DNA from: Viola odorata
Taxonomy: Eukaryota; Streptophyta; Magnoliopsida; Malpighiales; Violaceae
DNA: 64,000 bases
Reading direction: 5' to 3'
Assembly (NCBI GenBank): GCA_963691705.1
Contig: OY829542.1
Location: forward strand, 49,083,002 to 49,147,001
The notes under the pieces were generated by a model that searched no databases, was not told the origin of the DNA, and saw only the letters and a program-made list of their open reading frames with translations. Below are positions 1-10,704 of the stretch, piece by piece. Made by a program: the position numbers and the translations under genes. Numbering within the stretch: the first letter of the stretch is position 1; every line of letters begins with the position of its first letter.

Positions 1-1538
1 GACGAATATGACTATTACAATAATGAAAGGATTAAAGGATTAAAGGATTAATTGAGCTTTAGAGATTGAGTGACTACAACATCTTGTATAGGAAATTGTT
101 TATAATTGTATCTTTCCTTCTTTTAAATTATCGTTGAGTATGGACTTTAAAATAAGAATACTGATGTAATGTAATTTTAAGTATAGAAAAAAAAAGAGAT
201 TATAGTGTGGCCAAAACTAAAATACACTGTGTGGATATTTAGTGTTGGCAAAGACCAAAACTAAAATAAAGATTCATTCCCCTGAAGAATTTGTTAATTT
301 TACCAAAACGTAAATTAATTATATATTTTTTAGTTCATTGTACTAATTAATTACAAAAGGTTAAAAAAACTCCTGAATAACCTTCTTCTATTCCCTCCAT
401 GTTTTCATTTATCAACAACACCACCCACTCATCTCATCTCATCTCATCTCATTTACCAACAACAATAGAAACGGTGGAAGTTAATAAAACATGGAGTAAG
501 ACTTTCCTCTTCTTCTTCCTCGAGCAAAAAAAACATTTCAAGTTCTCTGCCTTTCTGCCCTAATGCGACCATTCCAAAGAGCATGAAAAACATATTTTCC
601 CTATTTACAAACTATCTTCTTTTATATACGTGATAAGATATTACGGAAGGATACGTATTTAAAGATGGTAATTGATGATTAGTGGCTTGGACTTCTTTTG
701 ATTCTCGCTGGACCACTCTCTCTTCCTTGACTTTTAAAGTGACCTGCAATGGTTACAAGGCTTTCCAAAACTTAAGTTAGAGATGGTAAGTGAAAAGTTT
801 TAAAATCTCTACTAAATGTGATTAATGAGATGATAATTGAATGGTAGAAATGATGATTGAAAGGTAGTAAATTCGGAAAGAATTTCGGGCGTTGTGTGCA
901 TTTATAATAACTTACTTTATATAGGACCCAAAACTTTAACTATTTGACTAAATATGCATGCGAATCGGGTTCAATCATTCGAGTCGACCTGTTTTTACAC
1001 AACTGGCGACCCAGATTGAACCAATTGATTCAATGCTTCTTCTATTATTTTATTTTTTCTTTGAAATTTTGATGGGCCGGCCCATTATAAATATTGACCC
1101 AACCGGTTTAATCCGGTTCAATTATTTAAGATTAAACGGTACGGTATGTGAACGGTTCAAAACGGTTCAATTGATCAATCCGATCGAACCCAGTTAAACC
1201 CAATCGAATCAGAAAATTTTCATTTTTAATTTGCTGTCCGGTCCGGTTTGATAACAGTTATGAAAATTAACAAGAACAGCACAAAAAAATAAAAAAAATG
1301 AATTGAGTTATAAAATTGGTCCATTTTTTATATAAGAATTTGAGTAATAACTTACTACACTAAACAGTCGTTAGACTCATCACACAAATTAAATTACAGT
1401 GTAGTAAAATCCCAAATCTCTCTCTACAAGTATATCTTCAACTTATACACTATATTACAGATTTAATTAAAATCCCCAATTATAAGCAGGAAATTAAACA
1501 AGAAATACAAGAGACGGAGATTAACCTAACCAATTTAA
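1..1538. other. Intergenic, A+T rich, no gene recognised
   Basis: No coding region is supported here. A (CATCT)n microsatellite lies near 428-452. Between about 960 and 1250 there are many short CCGGTT/AACCGG words and the self-complementary GGGCCGGCCC at 1075-1084, a composition often seen in decayed DNA transposons. No matching ends could be paired, so no element is claimed. Confidence 0.5.
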
Positions 1539-1832
1539 TCAAGGCGTACGATTCGACGGTGGCCGCATAGAGATTTGAATCGGTAAGGGTCGACCCGTTC
1601 CACTCCCGCCGCAGTTACTGCACGCCATACGACCCGACCCGGAACAAGTCCGACAACCCACATCCCCGTCGGACCAGCGAGAGCAGAGGCACGCGACTCT
1701 TCCCGTTCCGTTGCAGGTGGGGCATCTCGTGAAAGGTCCGGCCATGGGTTTCTGCTCCATCACCGATTTGACCAGGACCGCCCCGGCTAAGACACTGAGA
1801 CCTGTCGCCAACTGGGTCACGACCGGCACCAT
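1539..1832 (-). CDS. Small DnaJ-type cysteine-rich (CxxCxGxG) protein
   Basis: A single-exon ORF of 97 aa. The first ~25 residues are hydrophobic and could be a membrane segment or targeting sequence. From about residue 38 the protein has zinc-finger-like repeats of the DnaJ/BSD2 cysteine-rich type: CPTCNGTGRVACLC, then CRTCSGSGRMACSNCGGSG. This is known from the Hsp40 cysteine-rich superfamily, where the cysteines bind zinc. No J domain is present, so it is not a full DnaJ. I recall short plant proteins of this layout with no firmly assigned function; a plastid or membrane chaperone-like role is inference. The ATG at 1832 was chosen because it is the first in frame and gives a hydrophobic start. 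The G+C-rich coding stretch stands out from its A+T-rich flanks. ORFs on the opposite strand at 1711-2133 are shadows. Confidence 0.75.
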   Translation of the reverse strand: MVPVVTQLATGLSVLAGAVLVKSVMEQKPMAGPFTRCPTCNGTGRVACLCSRWSDGDVGCRTCSGSGRMACSNCGGSGTGRPLPIQISMRPPSNRTP

Positions 1833-2142
1833 GGTTGTAGTAGGAGGAGAAGGAGGAGAGATTTGTTTGTGCGGAGATGGATGGTTTTATGGTGCGGAGA
1901 ATTCTGATTTTTTTTGGAAGGTGAAAAGGAATTTGGGGATTTTGGTGTTCTTTCGATTTGATTTTAGGGAAGAAAAGTGGACACGTAGACGCGTGAGTGT
2001 GTGGGTTTTGTATTCTGTGGTATGGAAGGTTATTTTGGGTCTGTTTGGCGTTCCAGTTCAACCTGAAAATGATCGGTGGGAAAAATTTCAGTGGGAAAAT
2101 GACTTTTGGGAAAAAAATTTAAAAGTGTTGTGAGATACTTGA

Positions 2143-2499
2143 GGTGTTTGGTAAACAGTTTTTCAAAACTATAGTTTGGATGTAAAATGACCATAAAGGG
2201 TATAAAATCCATTTTTAAAAAATTAATAAAAATAGAAAAAGTGGATCTAGAATTAATTATCTTGGGGTAGAGATTTTATTGTGATAATTTTTAATTTATT
2301 TTGTTGAATATATAATTTAAAAAAATCAAAACAAAATTAAAAGAAGGAAAAAAGGGAGAGAGAGAGAGCCAAATGGAGGTTCAACCTCCTGCTGGAGCAA
2401 TTTGCTCCAGCCCAAAATCCTTGCATTTCCTTGCTTTTCCTGCGGTGGGATGCGAGCCCATTTGGGCATTGATAAATTGGAGTGGTGTTACCAAACACC
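2143..2499. mobile_element. MITE-like repeat with GGTGTTTGGTAA ends
   Basis: The left end reads GGTGTTTGGTAA (2143) and the right end reads TTACCAAACACC, finishing at 2499: a perfect 12-bp terminal inverted repeat about 357 bp apart. No coding capacity is seen. No clear target-site duplication was found. The first ~65 bp recur in inverted orientation at 7412-7476, so this terminal sequence belongs to a dispersed family. The superfamily is not determined. Confidence 0.5.
2375..2410. repeat. Two adjacent perfect palindromes
   Basis: GGAGGTT-C-AACCTCC at 2375-2389 is followed after two bases by CTGGAGCAA-T-TTGCTCCAG at 2392-2410. Both stems are perfect with one-base centres. They sit inside the MITE-like repeat at 2143-2499. 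Confidence 0.8.
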
Positions 2500-3788
2500 A
2501 AACAACCATTTTGGGTGGGGAAAAGGTTGGATTGGTGGCCAACCTTGAACCCCAAACACAGCCTTTGTAGGCTTGTGAAATTGGTTTTGGCTCTTTTGGG
2601 GATGCCAATTTCTTGTTGGACGGGCGGGCTGTACCTGTTGATTTTTCTTTTTTCACAAATAAATTTTTGTTTTACTACTGGACTTTCTGGAAATTATTTG
2701 AGATGATTTTTTTTTTGGTAATAATTTGGGAGGTTGATTTATCATGTTTTTTCTCAACTTTGTAAATTCTATTTTTTTTTATTACGAAATGAGTATTTTG
2801 CACAGTAATTCTCGTACGGTACTTAATTTTTTTGTCCTTTACTCACTAAGTTAGTCCCCGACCACATTAAATCACGATGCTTAAGACCGCCGGGCCGTGT
2901 GTTAGCTCACGCGTTTCGCCCATGGAGCGCGGGCCGTGACACATTGGACCAACTGCGTTTATTAGTAGTTCATAATTGAAAATAATAATCAAAATAATTA
3001 ATTTATTTTAGTCCAGAAACATAATATAATAATAGAACTCAAAGTAATGAAAATTCTTATGTTAGTAGGTATTGACGTTTTAAGATTGAAAATGATCGCC
3101 AATTCCCATTTTATTAACTGCTGAAATGCCTTCTCCTCCTCTCTTTTTTCAATGAAACGTTTCATGTGTCATGTTTGACTTTTTCAAATAAAAGATTTGT
3201 CTCATTTAAAAATTATTAGGTTCCGAACGAGAATAACTCTCTTAATATAATTTTATCAATTCATAATAATTGAAATTCATAACAAGTTAAAAGCGGACAA
3301 GCTCTTACTAATTTCCACACGGTCCATGTGCCAAAGTCTATAAGATGGATTAAGAACAATGATCATACTTTATATTACTCGATACTTTACTTTATTAAAT
3401 AATTTAGTGAAATTAAAATCGCAATTAATCCAGAGTCAATAACTTTTGAATTTCTCCCTTGACTATGGGAGCTGATTTCAGCTAATAATTAGTCACATTT
3501 TACAAGTGCTTGATATTAATTCGTTAGTCAATCTATTTGGCAAGGTCGGTTTTGGTGTGAATAGGTCATATAGATTGAACAGCTTGCAGAAATTCTCCCC
3601 TGGCGTCGGCACTTGGCTCCATCCCTGCCCATAGGGACTCGGCAGCGACTACTGGACCACAGCCCTAGTGCCATTTCTTTAAACCATACGTTCAAGCATT
3701 CAATCACATCAAATATCAAACCCAGATCGCTAGAAAGATAAAAAGCAAGAGAAACTCCAGTACCAAGAATTTACGCACTTGACACAGT
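2500..3788. other. Intergenic, no gene recognised
   Basis: No supported gene. A G+C-rich patch near 2880-2940 and a moderately coding-like stretch at 3580-3720 were looked at; the short ORFs there match nothing I recognise. Confidence 0.45.
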
Positions 3789-4127
3789 GGGTGTTTGGCA
3801 TTCTAGTTTGGTACAGGAAATTGATTTACCAAACCAGAAAACCAAAAAAAATGTTTAAAAAACAAAGAAAACAAGGAATTTGCCACTAAATGAGAATGGT
3901 CCAGTGGCTCAACCGTAGGTTTCAACGAAAACACGCGAAGGAGTTTTCATTTTAATGAATTTTCTAAAACCCAAAAATACCCCTCCTCATATTCTCTCAT
4001 CTTCTCTTCTTCGCAACACAGCCGCTCCCCACGCCCGATCTTCTTCTTCTTGCCGTAGCAGCCTCACGCCGGCCTTCTTCTTCGCCGTAGCGGCCTCATC
4101 ATCTCCTTTGGGAAGATGTTGATCCAC

Positions 4128-4157
4128 CAGTTTAAGTCTTCTCTGTACTGGTGGATC
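4128..4157. repeat. Hairpin in leader of the eIF(iso)4G fragment
   Basis: TGATCCACCAGT is followed about 16 bases later by its reverse complement ACTGGTGGATCA, giving a 12-bp perfect stem in the region that would be 5' leader of the fragment beginning at 4244. It probably arose by local duplication and inversion. Confidence 0.6.
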
Positions 4158-4243
4158 ATCTCCTTTGTTTTCTGTTCTGGGTTTTGTTCTTCTTTCTATT
4201 GGACGGTGGTGATTTTACCTATCTCAGAGTGAAAGATCGAGGC

Positions 4244-4426
4244 ATGCAGCAAGGTGATCAGACGGTGTTCAGCTTGAGACCTGGTGGTGGTCGAGGGAGC
4301 AGACTCTTCAATCCTCGTTTGGAGCAGTCTTCCGTCTCTTCTTCCTCTATTTCATCATCAGCAGCAGCAGCTTCTTCTATTGCCTTTGGCGATCTTCCTT
4401 CCTTGCGTCCTGGTTCTTCTTTCAAG
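4244..4426 (+). pseudogene. eIF(iso)4G first-exon fragment
   Basis: Starting at ATG 4244 the frame gives MQQGDQTVFSLRPGGGRG, the characteristic N-terminus of the plant translation initiation factor isoform 4G, followed by a Ser/Ala-rich stretch and FGDLPSLRPG. The fragment is 61 codons long and ends at a consensus donor (AAG|GTTTTC). In the real gene this N-terminus precedes the eIF4E-binding and MIF4G regions; none of those is found downstream. The next recognisable coding block is an unrelated enoyl-ACP reductase exon. A pyrimidine-rich leader (3960-4120) resembles a real 5' UTR and may have been captured with its promoter. This is a captured fragment, not a functional initiation factor. 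Confidence 0.75.
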
Positions 4427-5517
4427 GTTTTCCAATCATTGCCCACATTTGGATCTGTACCTTTTTTACCTTATTCCCGTGGTCGTCTTGATGCTCACGC
4501 ATCAGTCTTAATGGGTTTTGATTGATATTATTGATGAACGTCCCAACTTTGCGTTTTTTTTGGTTTTTTGAATAATTTGGATCTGGGGTTGGCTGGGTTG
4601 TTGCATCTATATCTCCTCGTTGTTAGTTGTATTTAGTTTTATTGGTGTGCTTCCATGGATTAATGTTCTGCTGAAATTCGTATTTTTATGCTAAAATGAA
4701 AAGACCAAACTTGTTATTGCTATGTTAAGGATTTAATGCTGCTTAGTTCTTTTTATTTTGTTGGTTTTAAATCATTCACAATCTGCAAGTAGTGATGATA
4801 ATATGCTTTTATATTATGAAGTTGGATGGGAATTTCATCTGTCCTAATTCTTGGTGGGGCACTTAAGATGTGTTCCTTGCTGTAAATATGGACAAATAGC
4901 AATAAGCAGGCTTTAGGTGGGCATGTAGGGAGTCCCTGATTGCCCATAAAGGACCTACTGACATTTTAAATTTTGTTGGTTTGTTGAGTTATTTTCATTC
5001 GACGAATCTGCCGTGAAATATTGTATATGTTCGCTGCATTTTATGTTAATGTGTAATGGCTCTGTGATCTCTACCACCCATGTCTCTTTTTAAGGTTTAT
5101 TGTTGGTAATCTTTGATTATTTGGATTGTTTCAGTCTGCAATTTGAACTGTTTTCTATTTTTTCCCTTGCTGATATTAATGAATAAGTGAAAAGGTTTCT
5201 TCTTTTGTGTGTGATTGGACCCAGTTCTTGTTGTGTTAGCAAGATCCTTCTTTTTTGACAGGTTAGCATGATTATTGCTTTTAATGTATGCTGTTATCGG
5301 CTACAAGAATGGTGTTTATATCTATAAATTCCATTAGTGATTAAAAAATGGTTTTTAGCTAACTGGTTTAGGATATAACATTAAGGGTGGTGTGTTTACA
5401 TTCTTCCTTTTGACGAAATAAGATTCAAATTGCATTTTGATACCATTTTTAACAGTAAACTAGGTGGTCATATTTGTGTTTTCCCTGCTTTGAGTGTAAT
5501 TTTATTTTGTTCGATGC

Positions 5518-5725
5518 ACTATTGGGGTTATGTGTAGCGGCTACTATTCTACTCCACAAGTAATGAACTTACTTCAGGGGACTTACATTTTAGATTATTT
5601 GTGATATATTATAGCTGGCTGACTATTGGGGTTATGTGTAGCGGCTACTATTCTACTCCACAAGTAGTGAACTTACTTCAGGGGACTTACATTTTAGATT
5701 ATTTGTGATATATTATAGCTGGCTG
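5518..5725 (+). repeat. 104-bp tandem duplication
   Basis: The block at 5518-5621 is repeated at 5622-5725 with apparently one base difference (AAGTAATGAA versus AAGTAGTGAA). It lies in non-coding, intron-like sequence of the captured-fragment element, so the duplication is recent. Confidence 0.9.
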
Positions 5726-5861
5726 TTTTAATTATATATTCATGTTTTCATTCTTGCAGGATTCTTTTGTATTTTCGTGATTTTACAGCAAAAACTTGAT
5801 ACTTAGGTGTACAATTACACATAACATGAAACTAATCTGACAAAGTAGCAAATGTTGGCAG

Positions 5862-6080
5862 GTAAGAGAGCTTTTATTGCCGGTGTAGCTGATGATCATG
5901 GATATGGTTGGGCGATAGCAAAGTCCCTTGCTTCTTGGTCAGTTGTTGCCGAAGAGGTAGTAATACGGCAAGTGCTGCAGTGGTTGCTGGACATGTTGAT
6001 GCATTTAAGCCATTAGCACAGGTTTCATCAAAGACAGTGCCAAAGTTTCCACCCGTTTGCAGCATCCCAGCTGGTGAATA
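5862..6080 (+). pseudogene. Enoyl-[ACP] reductase (ENR/FabI-type) exon fragment
   Basis: After a TTGGCAG acceptor the frame reads [20 protein letters not shown] and then KSLAS. This is the N-terminal NAD-binding segment of plastid enoyl-acyl carrier protein reductase (MOD1/FabI type), which carries out the last step of fatty acid elongation in plastids. The similarity stops after about 25 residues and the frame closes at a TAG near 6016. A further coding-like patch (5965-6080 and 6178-6230) has reading frames I could not assign. No downstream catalytic Tyr/Lys region is present. Together with the eIF(iso)4G exon at 4244 this forms a chimeric pair of gene fragments in one element. Confidence 0.65.
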
Positions 6081-6720
6081 GTTGAACTAGTTGTGATGTA
6101 ATGCACAATTTTGTCAGTAGAATTAGTACTTGGTATCATTGTTGTGAATCCATTCATTTTTTCCTGCTGAATTGCAGAGAATTAGAGGATTTGCTTGTGC
6201 AAATCTTGGCCTTGTAATCCCAGTTAAAGTAAGCAATATAATACATTTTTGTTACTGCAATGATTATTATTACTACTATTATCATTCTTCTGCTAGTCAT
6301 GTTATCCAAAGCTGCTAATCTTTGGTGATGTATTTGGAAGGTTAACTGGGGCTGGTTAGTTAAAAAAAATGCTGAGAACTTTTAGCACAAAAAGAACAGT
6401 ATAGAAAATGAGACTTGATTTAGGACAGTAATTTGCTAACTGAATCTTATTCTAGTCATACAATTGCATTATATTACAAGCGCAAGAGCTCGAACACGGA
6501 CATGTAGTTTGTAACTCAATAGTTAATAACTTAATAATGAATAGGTAATTGTGATTTATATACGTGAAATTTTCAAAAAGTTTATTACAATTTCAAAGTA
6601 ATTCATTCCAATTTCAGAGTAATTCATTCCATTTTCGAAGCTAATAATTTAAAACTTTTTATTATATTAGATAAATATTTACTTATGGTATTAATAACTT
6701 AAATTTTTTATGGTATTAAT

Positions 6721-7373
6721 AAGTTTAATTTATTTATGATATTAGATAAATATTAGGTGGTAGATGTTAGATTATAAATAAATTGATTAAAAACATATAC
6801 TCCTATATGACATGAAAACTTATATTATGTCTTGGTTTTAAATATTACTTCAAAAATATTAGAATACATCAATAAAATAAATTCGAAAACATTGAGCAAT
6901 GATAAAAATGTTCAAATAAGTAGAATAAATATTGACCAATGTAAAAAAATGACATCTTAGAATATTACTTTCATTATATAAATAAATGGATAAATTAAAT
7001 TAACCTATATACTTGCTTAGTTTGAGGGTTTTAACGGGATTTTATATGCAAATGATGTTAATCATGTTGCAAGTTTTGTGTATACCAATAAATTTTAATG
7101 GGGTTTTATATGAAATGTTGTTAATCATGTAGCAAGTTATGTGTGTAAATAAATTTTTAACGGTATTAATAAATTTAATGGTATTAATAGATTTATTTTA
7201 ATGGGGTTTTATATGCAAATGATGTTAATCATTTAGCAAATAACTCAAATTTTTAATGGTATTAATAAATTTATATTTATTTATGATTAAAAAAAGTTTA
7301 ATTTATTTATGATATTAGATAAATATTAGGTGGTAGATGTTAGATTATAAATAAATTGATTAAAAACATATAT
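6721..7373. repeat. Internal direct repeats in A+T-rich DNA
   Basis: A ~78-bp block (AGTTTAATTTATTTATGATA... to ...TTGATTAAAAACATATA) occurs at about 6721-6798 and again near 7296-7373. Between them a motif GGGGTTTTATATGCAAATGA with GTTAATCAT occurs three times (near 7036, 7098 and 7200) with small changes. No coding sequence. It forms the right part of the element at 3789-7625. Confidence 0.7.
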
Positions 7374-7886
7374 AAAGATACTAAAAAAATTAATTCTAAC
7401 ACTTGAAATAAATTTATACCCTTTATGGTCATTTTACATTTCAACCATAGTTTTAAAACAGTTTTTACCAAACACCAAAAACAATTTCTGGTTTCCTCAC
7501 AAAACTTTTAACAAACATTTACCAAACAACATACTCCGTTCTACAAAAATCTGAAACTGACTTTTGCAGACTGAACTTTTTTCTACTGAACTTTTCCAAC
7601 TAGAACCGAAACGCCAAACATACCCATAATATGAGAGGTAAAAATGTCAAAACAATGGTAACTATTAACTACGGAACGGCCCAGTGCCATTCTTGACATT
7701 TCTATGTTGTCTCAAAAGATCTTCAGACAGTAATTCTAAAAACATTAGTAATATTTATCATAAAAATAGAAAAAGCTCCTGAACAAATTTCCACCGTGAT
7801 CTTCAGAATCTCTCTATACCGGCTTTTCAACTGACTAACGCCGTGAAAAAACAATAATGAAATTGATACAGAAAACTTGTCTGATA

Positions 7887-9137
7887 TTAATGTTGATTCT
7901 TTAAGTTCTGACATTCTAAGAAATCACTTTCATGCGTGAAATGTAATTCAAGAGGTGCGATTTCAGCATTTTCCTTGTCCGTGAAGATCCGAGGGGCACC
8001 TACAAAATTAAAAATCAAAGCAAAGAGTGGGAAGAGTTAAAAGTCATGAATTGAAGAAGTCTTGAACAAAAAGAGCATTTTGATCACAATGTTGACTTAA
8101 AATGCAATTTGGTAATAACATCTTCCATCTTTCACGCAACTACTTCAATAGGCTTATGATAGTAAAAGACAAGCTTTGTTTTATCGTGGTATACTTCCAC
8201 TAGCTAGCAAATGAGACAAATCTTTCACAGCAGCATTTAGCTGCCCTAGAGTTTGGTCACAAAATACTCCACTTCGACAATACGTAAAAAGATCGGCATT
8301 TCGCTACTGGTCTGGTTTCTGAATCAACTGAAAGTATCGTCTCCAAGCATAAAGGAGGATAAATATTTCCATGATAAAACTCACAACTCAGATTTTTATA
8401 GTAAGGCAGTCAATAGGCAGAAAACTAAAACTTACCATGAAAGCACTCCCTTGCTTCACCAGCCATGAGGACCACGTCACCACTTCGGAGAAACATTGCC
8501 AATGGTGGATCCTCTCTAGACTTCCCTCCCAAAAGGAAAATAGCCTTGCAGCCCAAACTGGGAAGCAAGAGACATTGTCAATACTCAAAAACCAACATAC
8601 CTCCCTCCCCTTCTTTGAGTTGGAAAATAATAGAACAGAGAAAAAAAGTTGCGATATACCTCATGCTTACAATAGGCTTACTCCAATCCGCTTCCATGTC
8701 ATCCAGGTGGCCCCCAAGTGTATCCCCTTGGAAGAAAAAAGAGATCAGATGAACAACGCAACCATGTGTGCCATTTCTACTTGAAAGCACCTAAACTTTA
8801 ACCAAAGTGGAAGAAGTTTATAGCCCCAGTGTTCACATGAAATTTAATCAAACCATAAACGAACATATCCTTGAGTCTATATAAGTATATTATTGAATTT
8901 AGATGAACTGGTTTGAAGCATACTGAGGTTAACAGCTTCACATTAAACAGAAACTATAATTAGGAACATTTCATCCGGTTATACTCACAAAAGTTTACCT
9001 GATCCAAAATAATTCACTATTGCAGCCTCTGGCTGGAATTCTTCTCCCACAGGCATAGCAGGACTGGCCATTCCTTTAGCTAGCTGGCATAGCGCATCAG
9101 GGATCTCGTTATGCGGGAGAGACGCATTGTAATTCCT
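7887..9137 (-). pseudogene. ALKBH1: ALKBH1-like dioxygenase, truncated at both ends
   Basis: Four minus-strand exons join in phase: 9137-8999 (RNYNASLPHNEIPDALCQLA), 8726-8660 (GDTLGGHLDDMEADW), 8557-8436 (LGCKAIFLLGG, RSGDVVLMAGEARECFHG) and 7999-7887 (APRIFTDKENAE). This is the AlkB/2-oxoglutarate-Fe(II) dioxygenase core. The iron ligands are visible as HxD in GGHLDDM and the distal His in ECFHG. Family members demethylate nucleic acid. The normal C-terminal arginine motif that binds 2-oxoglutarate (RxNxxxR type) is missing because the frame ends at a TAA at 7889. No exons for the N-terminal half are found to the right, where a fold-back element (9293) and a mariner-like element (12144) intervene. 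I regard it as a relic; a functional gene with very distant exons is unlikely but not excluded. Confidence 0.75.
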
Positions 9138-9292
9138 CTGTACCATGACCAACATACATTTTTAAAACAAGGCCATAGTTAGAGACATGTTTTTTACAGT
9201 GGGCAAAGCAGAACACAGTGCCACAAACTAGGTAACATGAGAAAAATGCTTCACAGATGAGTCATGACTAAAACAACAATCAACAACCAGCA

Positions 9293-10542
9293 CTAGGGGT
9301 GTTCATCGGAATTTCAGAATCAGAATTCCAAAATTCCGTTCCGTTCCAAAATAAAGTTCGAAAATAAAATTTCAGAATTTAGAAAATTCGGAATCGGAAT
9401 TTCTGTTTCGGAACGGAACGGAATGTGTCAAGGAAAGTTCGAAATTTCGAAATGTTCATATATATATATAAGTTTTTTTTGTTTTTAATCCAACAACACT
9501 AAACACTACAGCCCTAAGGCCCCTAACCTAAAGGTCCTAAACACTAAAACAGTCCTAAATCATCACGATGCTCGCTCCTTCTCCTCTCTCATAGTCGCAG
9601 GCTCACTCCTCGACGGTGTCGACCCTTGCAACCTCGCTCCTCGACGGCGAGGACCCTCGCTCCTCGCAATCTTTCTCCTCCTCTCTCTCTCTCAGCCCTA
9701 AATCACGTTGTCCGCCAGCTCCCTTTCTTCTCCTCTGCAATCGTTGTCGTCGCTCCCGTTCTTCTCCTCTACAATCGACACTCTCTCCTCTGTAATCGCC
9801 GCTTCCTTTCTCCTCCTTTCCAATCGTCGTCGCTCCCTTTCTTCTCCTCTGCAATCGTCGTCGCTCCCCTGTTCTCCTCTGGTAAGTCCAAACCCTAATT
9901 TTGAAATTCTATTTTTTATCAATCCCTAACATGCTTCTGTTAGTTTAATGTTTCTTTAATTTTGAAATTCTCCTTTGGTTTAATGTTGGTTTCTATTAGT
10001 TTATTCCTAACATGCTTCGACTTCGAGGGATTTATATGAATATGGCATTTCTGTTTTTCTACCTTGAACATTCACTTGTGTTGATGCTTATTTATGGTTG
10101 TAATTGTTATTGTGTCGTGATAACTAAAAATAGAAATGAATGGATATGGTGTCGTGAAGTTAAATCATGCCAGAATTTTATGCTCGTGGTCTCTATTTAT
10201 AGGCTCCAGTTGGTTATTTGTCTAGAGCTTCTGGTCTCTATTATTAGTCATTAGTAGCAATGCAATGCCTTGTCTTGTATGTAAATATTTAGACTTGAAA
10301 TAACAACTTTGAGTCTTTTACTGTCTTCTTGACAACTTTGTTTATGAAGAGGGTATAATTATTGGACATAAGTATAATTCTTAGATATTCTCATGCATGT
10401 TTGCCTCACATATTTATAGGCTTTCATCAATTTCTGTTTTTGTTTCAGCTTATCCAAATGAAGACTGTGACTCCTGTTGTTGACAATGTTGTTGCTCCTT
10501 CCCAAGAGCAACTTGACATTGTTGCTGCTCCCTCTCAAAAGC
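9293..10542 (+). repeat. Left arm of the hAT inverted duplication
   Basis: Runs from the TIR through the leader and leader intron to a start codon at 10458 followed by codons for MKTVTPVVDNVVAPSQEQ. It ends at CTCTCAAAAGC, where symmetry with the right arm stops. Scattered substitutions relative to the right arm show that the duplication is not brand new. Confidence 0.85.
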
Positions 10543-10704
10543 TTTTCTACCGGCCTTTCTACCTTTTGGTTTCCTTGTAGTTATAGCTGTAGTTCTGACT
10601 TTTGGTTCTGCTGCAACTTGCTCTTGAGAGGGAGCAGCAACAATGTCAAGTTGCTCTTGGGAAGGAGCAACAACATTGTCAACAACATGAGTCACAGTCT
10701 CCAT
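10543..10704 (-). pseudogene. hAT transposase N-terminal stub
   Basis: Read on the minus strand from ATG 10704, the right arm encodes METVTHVVDNVVAPSQEQ, a second APSQEQ repeat, and then, in the 77-bp spacer, a basic stretch with RKPKGRKAGRK. A basic run of this kind precedes the BED zinc finger in plant hAT transposases; the zinc finger itself and the catalytic domain are absent. The frame then runs into the opposite arm and is antisense nonsense. The N-terminal assignment is inference from the hAT-type termini and the basic run. Confidence 0.5.

Larger units (their letters stand above)
3789..7625. mobile_element. Non-autonomous DNA element carrying host gene fragments
   Basis: The left end GGGTGTTTGGC (3789-3799) is mirrored by GCCAAACATACCC at 7613-7625; beyond them, TTCTAGTTTGG and CCAACTAGAA continue an imperfect terminal inverted repeat. 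Inside are a first-exon fragment of eIF(iso)4G (4244-4426) and an enoyl-ACP reductase exon fragment (5862-5935), both on the plus strand. They are followed by A+T-rich sequence with internal direct repeats. No transposase is visible and no target-site duplication was recognised, so the superfamily and exact ends are uncertain. Gene-fragment capture is typical of Pack-MULEs, Pack-CACTA and Helitrons; which applies here is undecided. Confidence 0.5.

Noticed and set aside
958..1260. hAT-like element from CCGGTT-rich sequence
   Set aside because: Short complementary words are present but no terminal repeats or target duplication could be paired.
1615..2133. 148-aa and 140-aa ORFs around the cysteine-rich gene
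   Set aside because: They overlap the supported ORF out of frame or antisense and show no domain or biased composition of a real protein.
3528..3719. 63-aa minus-strand ORF with coding-like composition
   Set aside because: No similarity recognised and no splice or promoter context; left as unannotated sequence.
5874..6065. Minus-strand ORF over the enoyl-ACP reductase fragment
   Set aside because: The plus strand carries the recognisable GKRAFIAG frame with a splice acceptor; the antisense ORF is its shadow.
9603..9929. Arg/Glu-rich and Ser/Leu-rich ORFs in the fold-back arm
   Set aside because: They are translations of a TTCTCCTCT-type low-complexity leader read in several frames.
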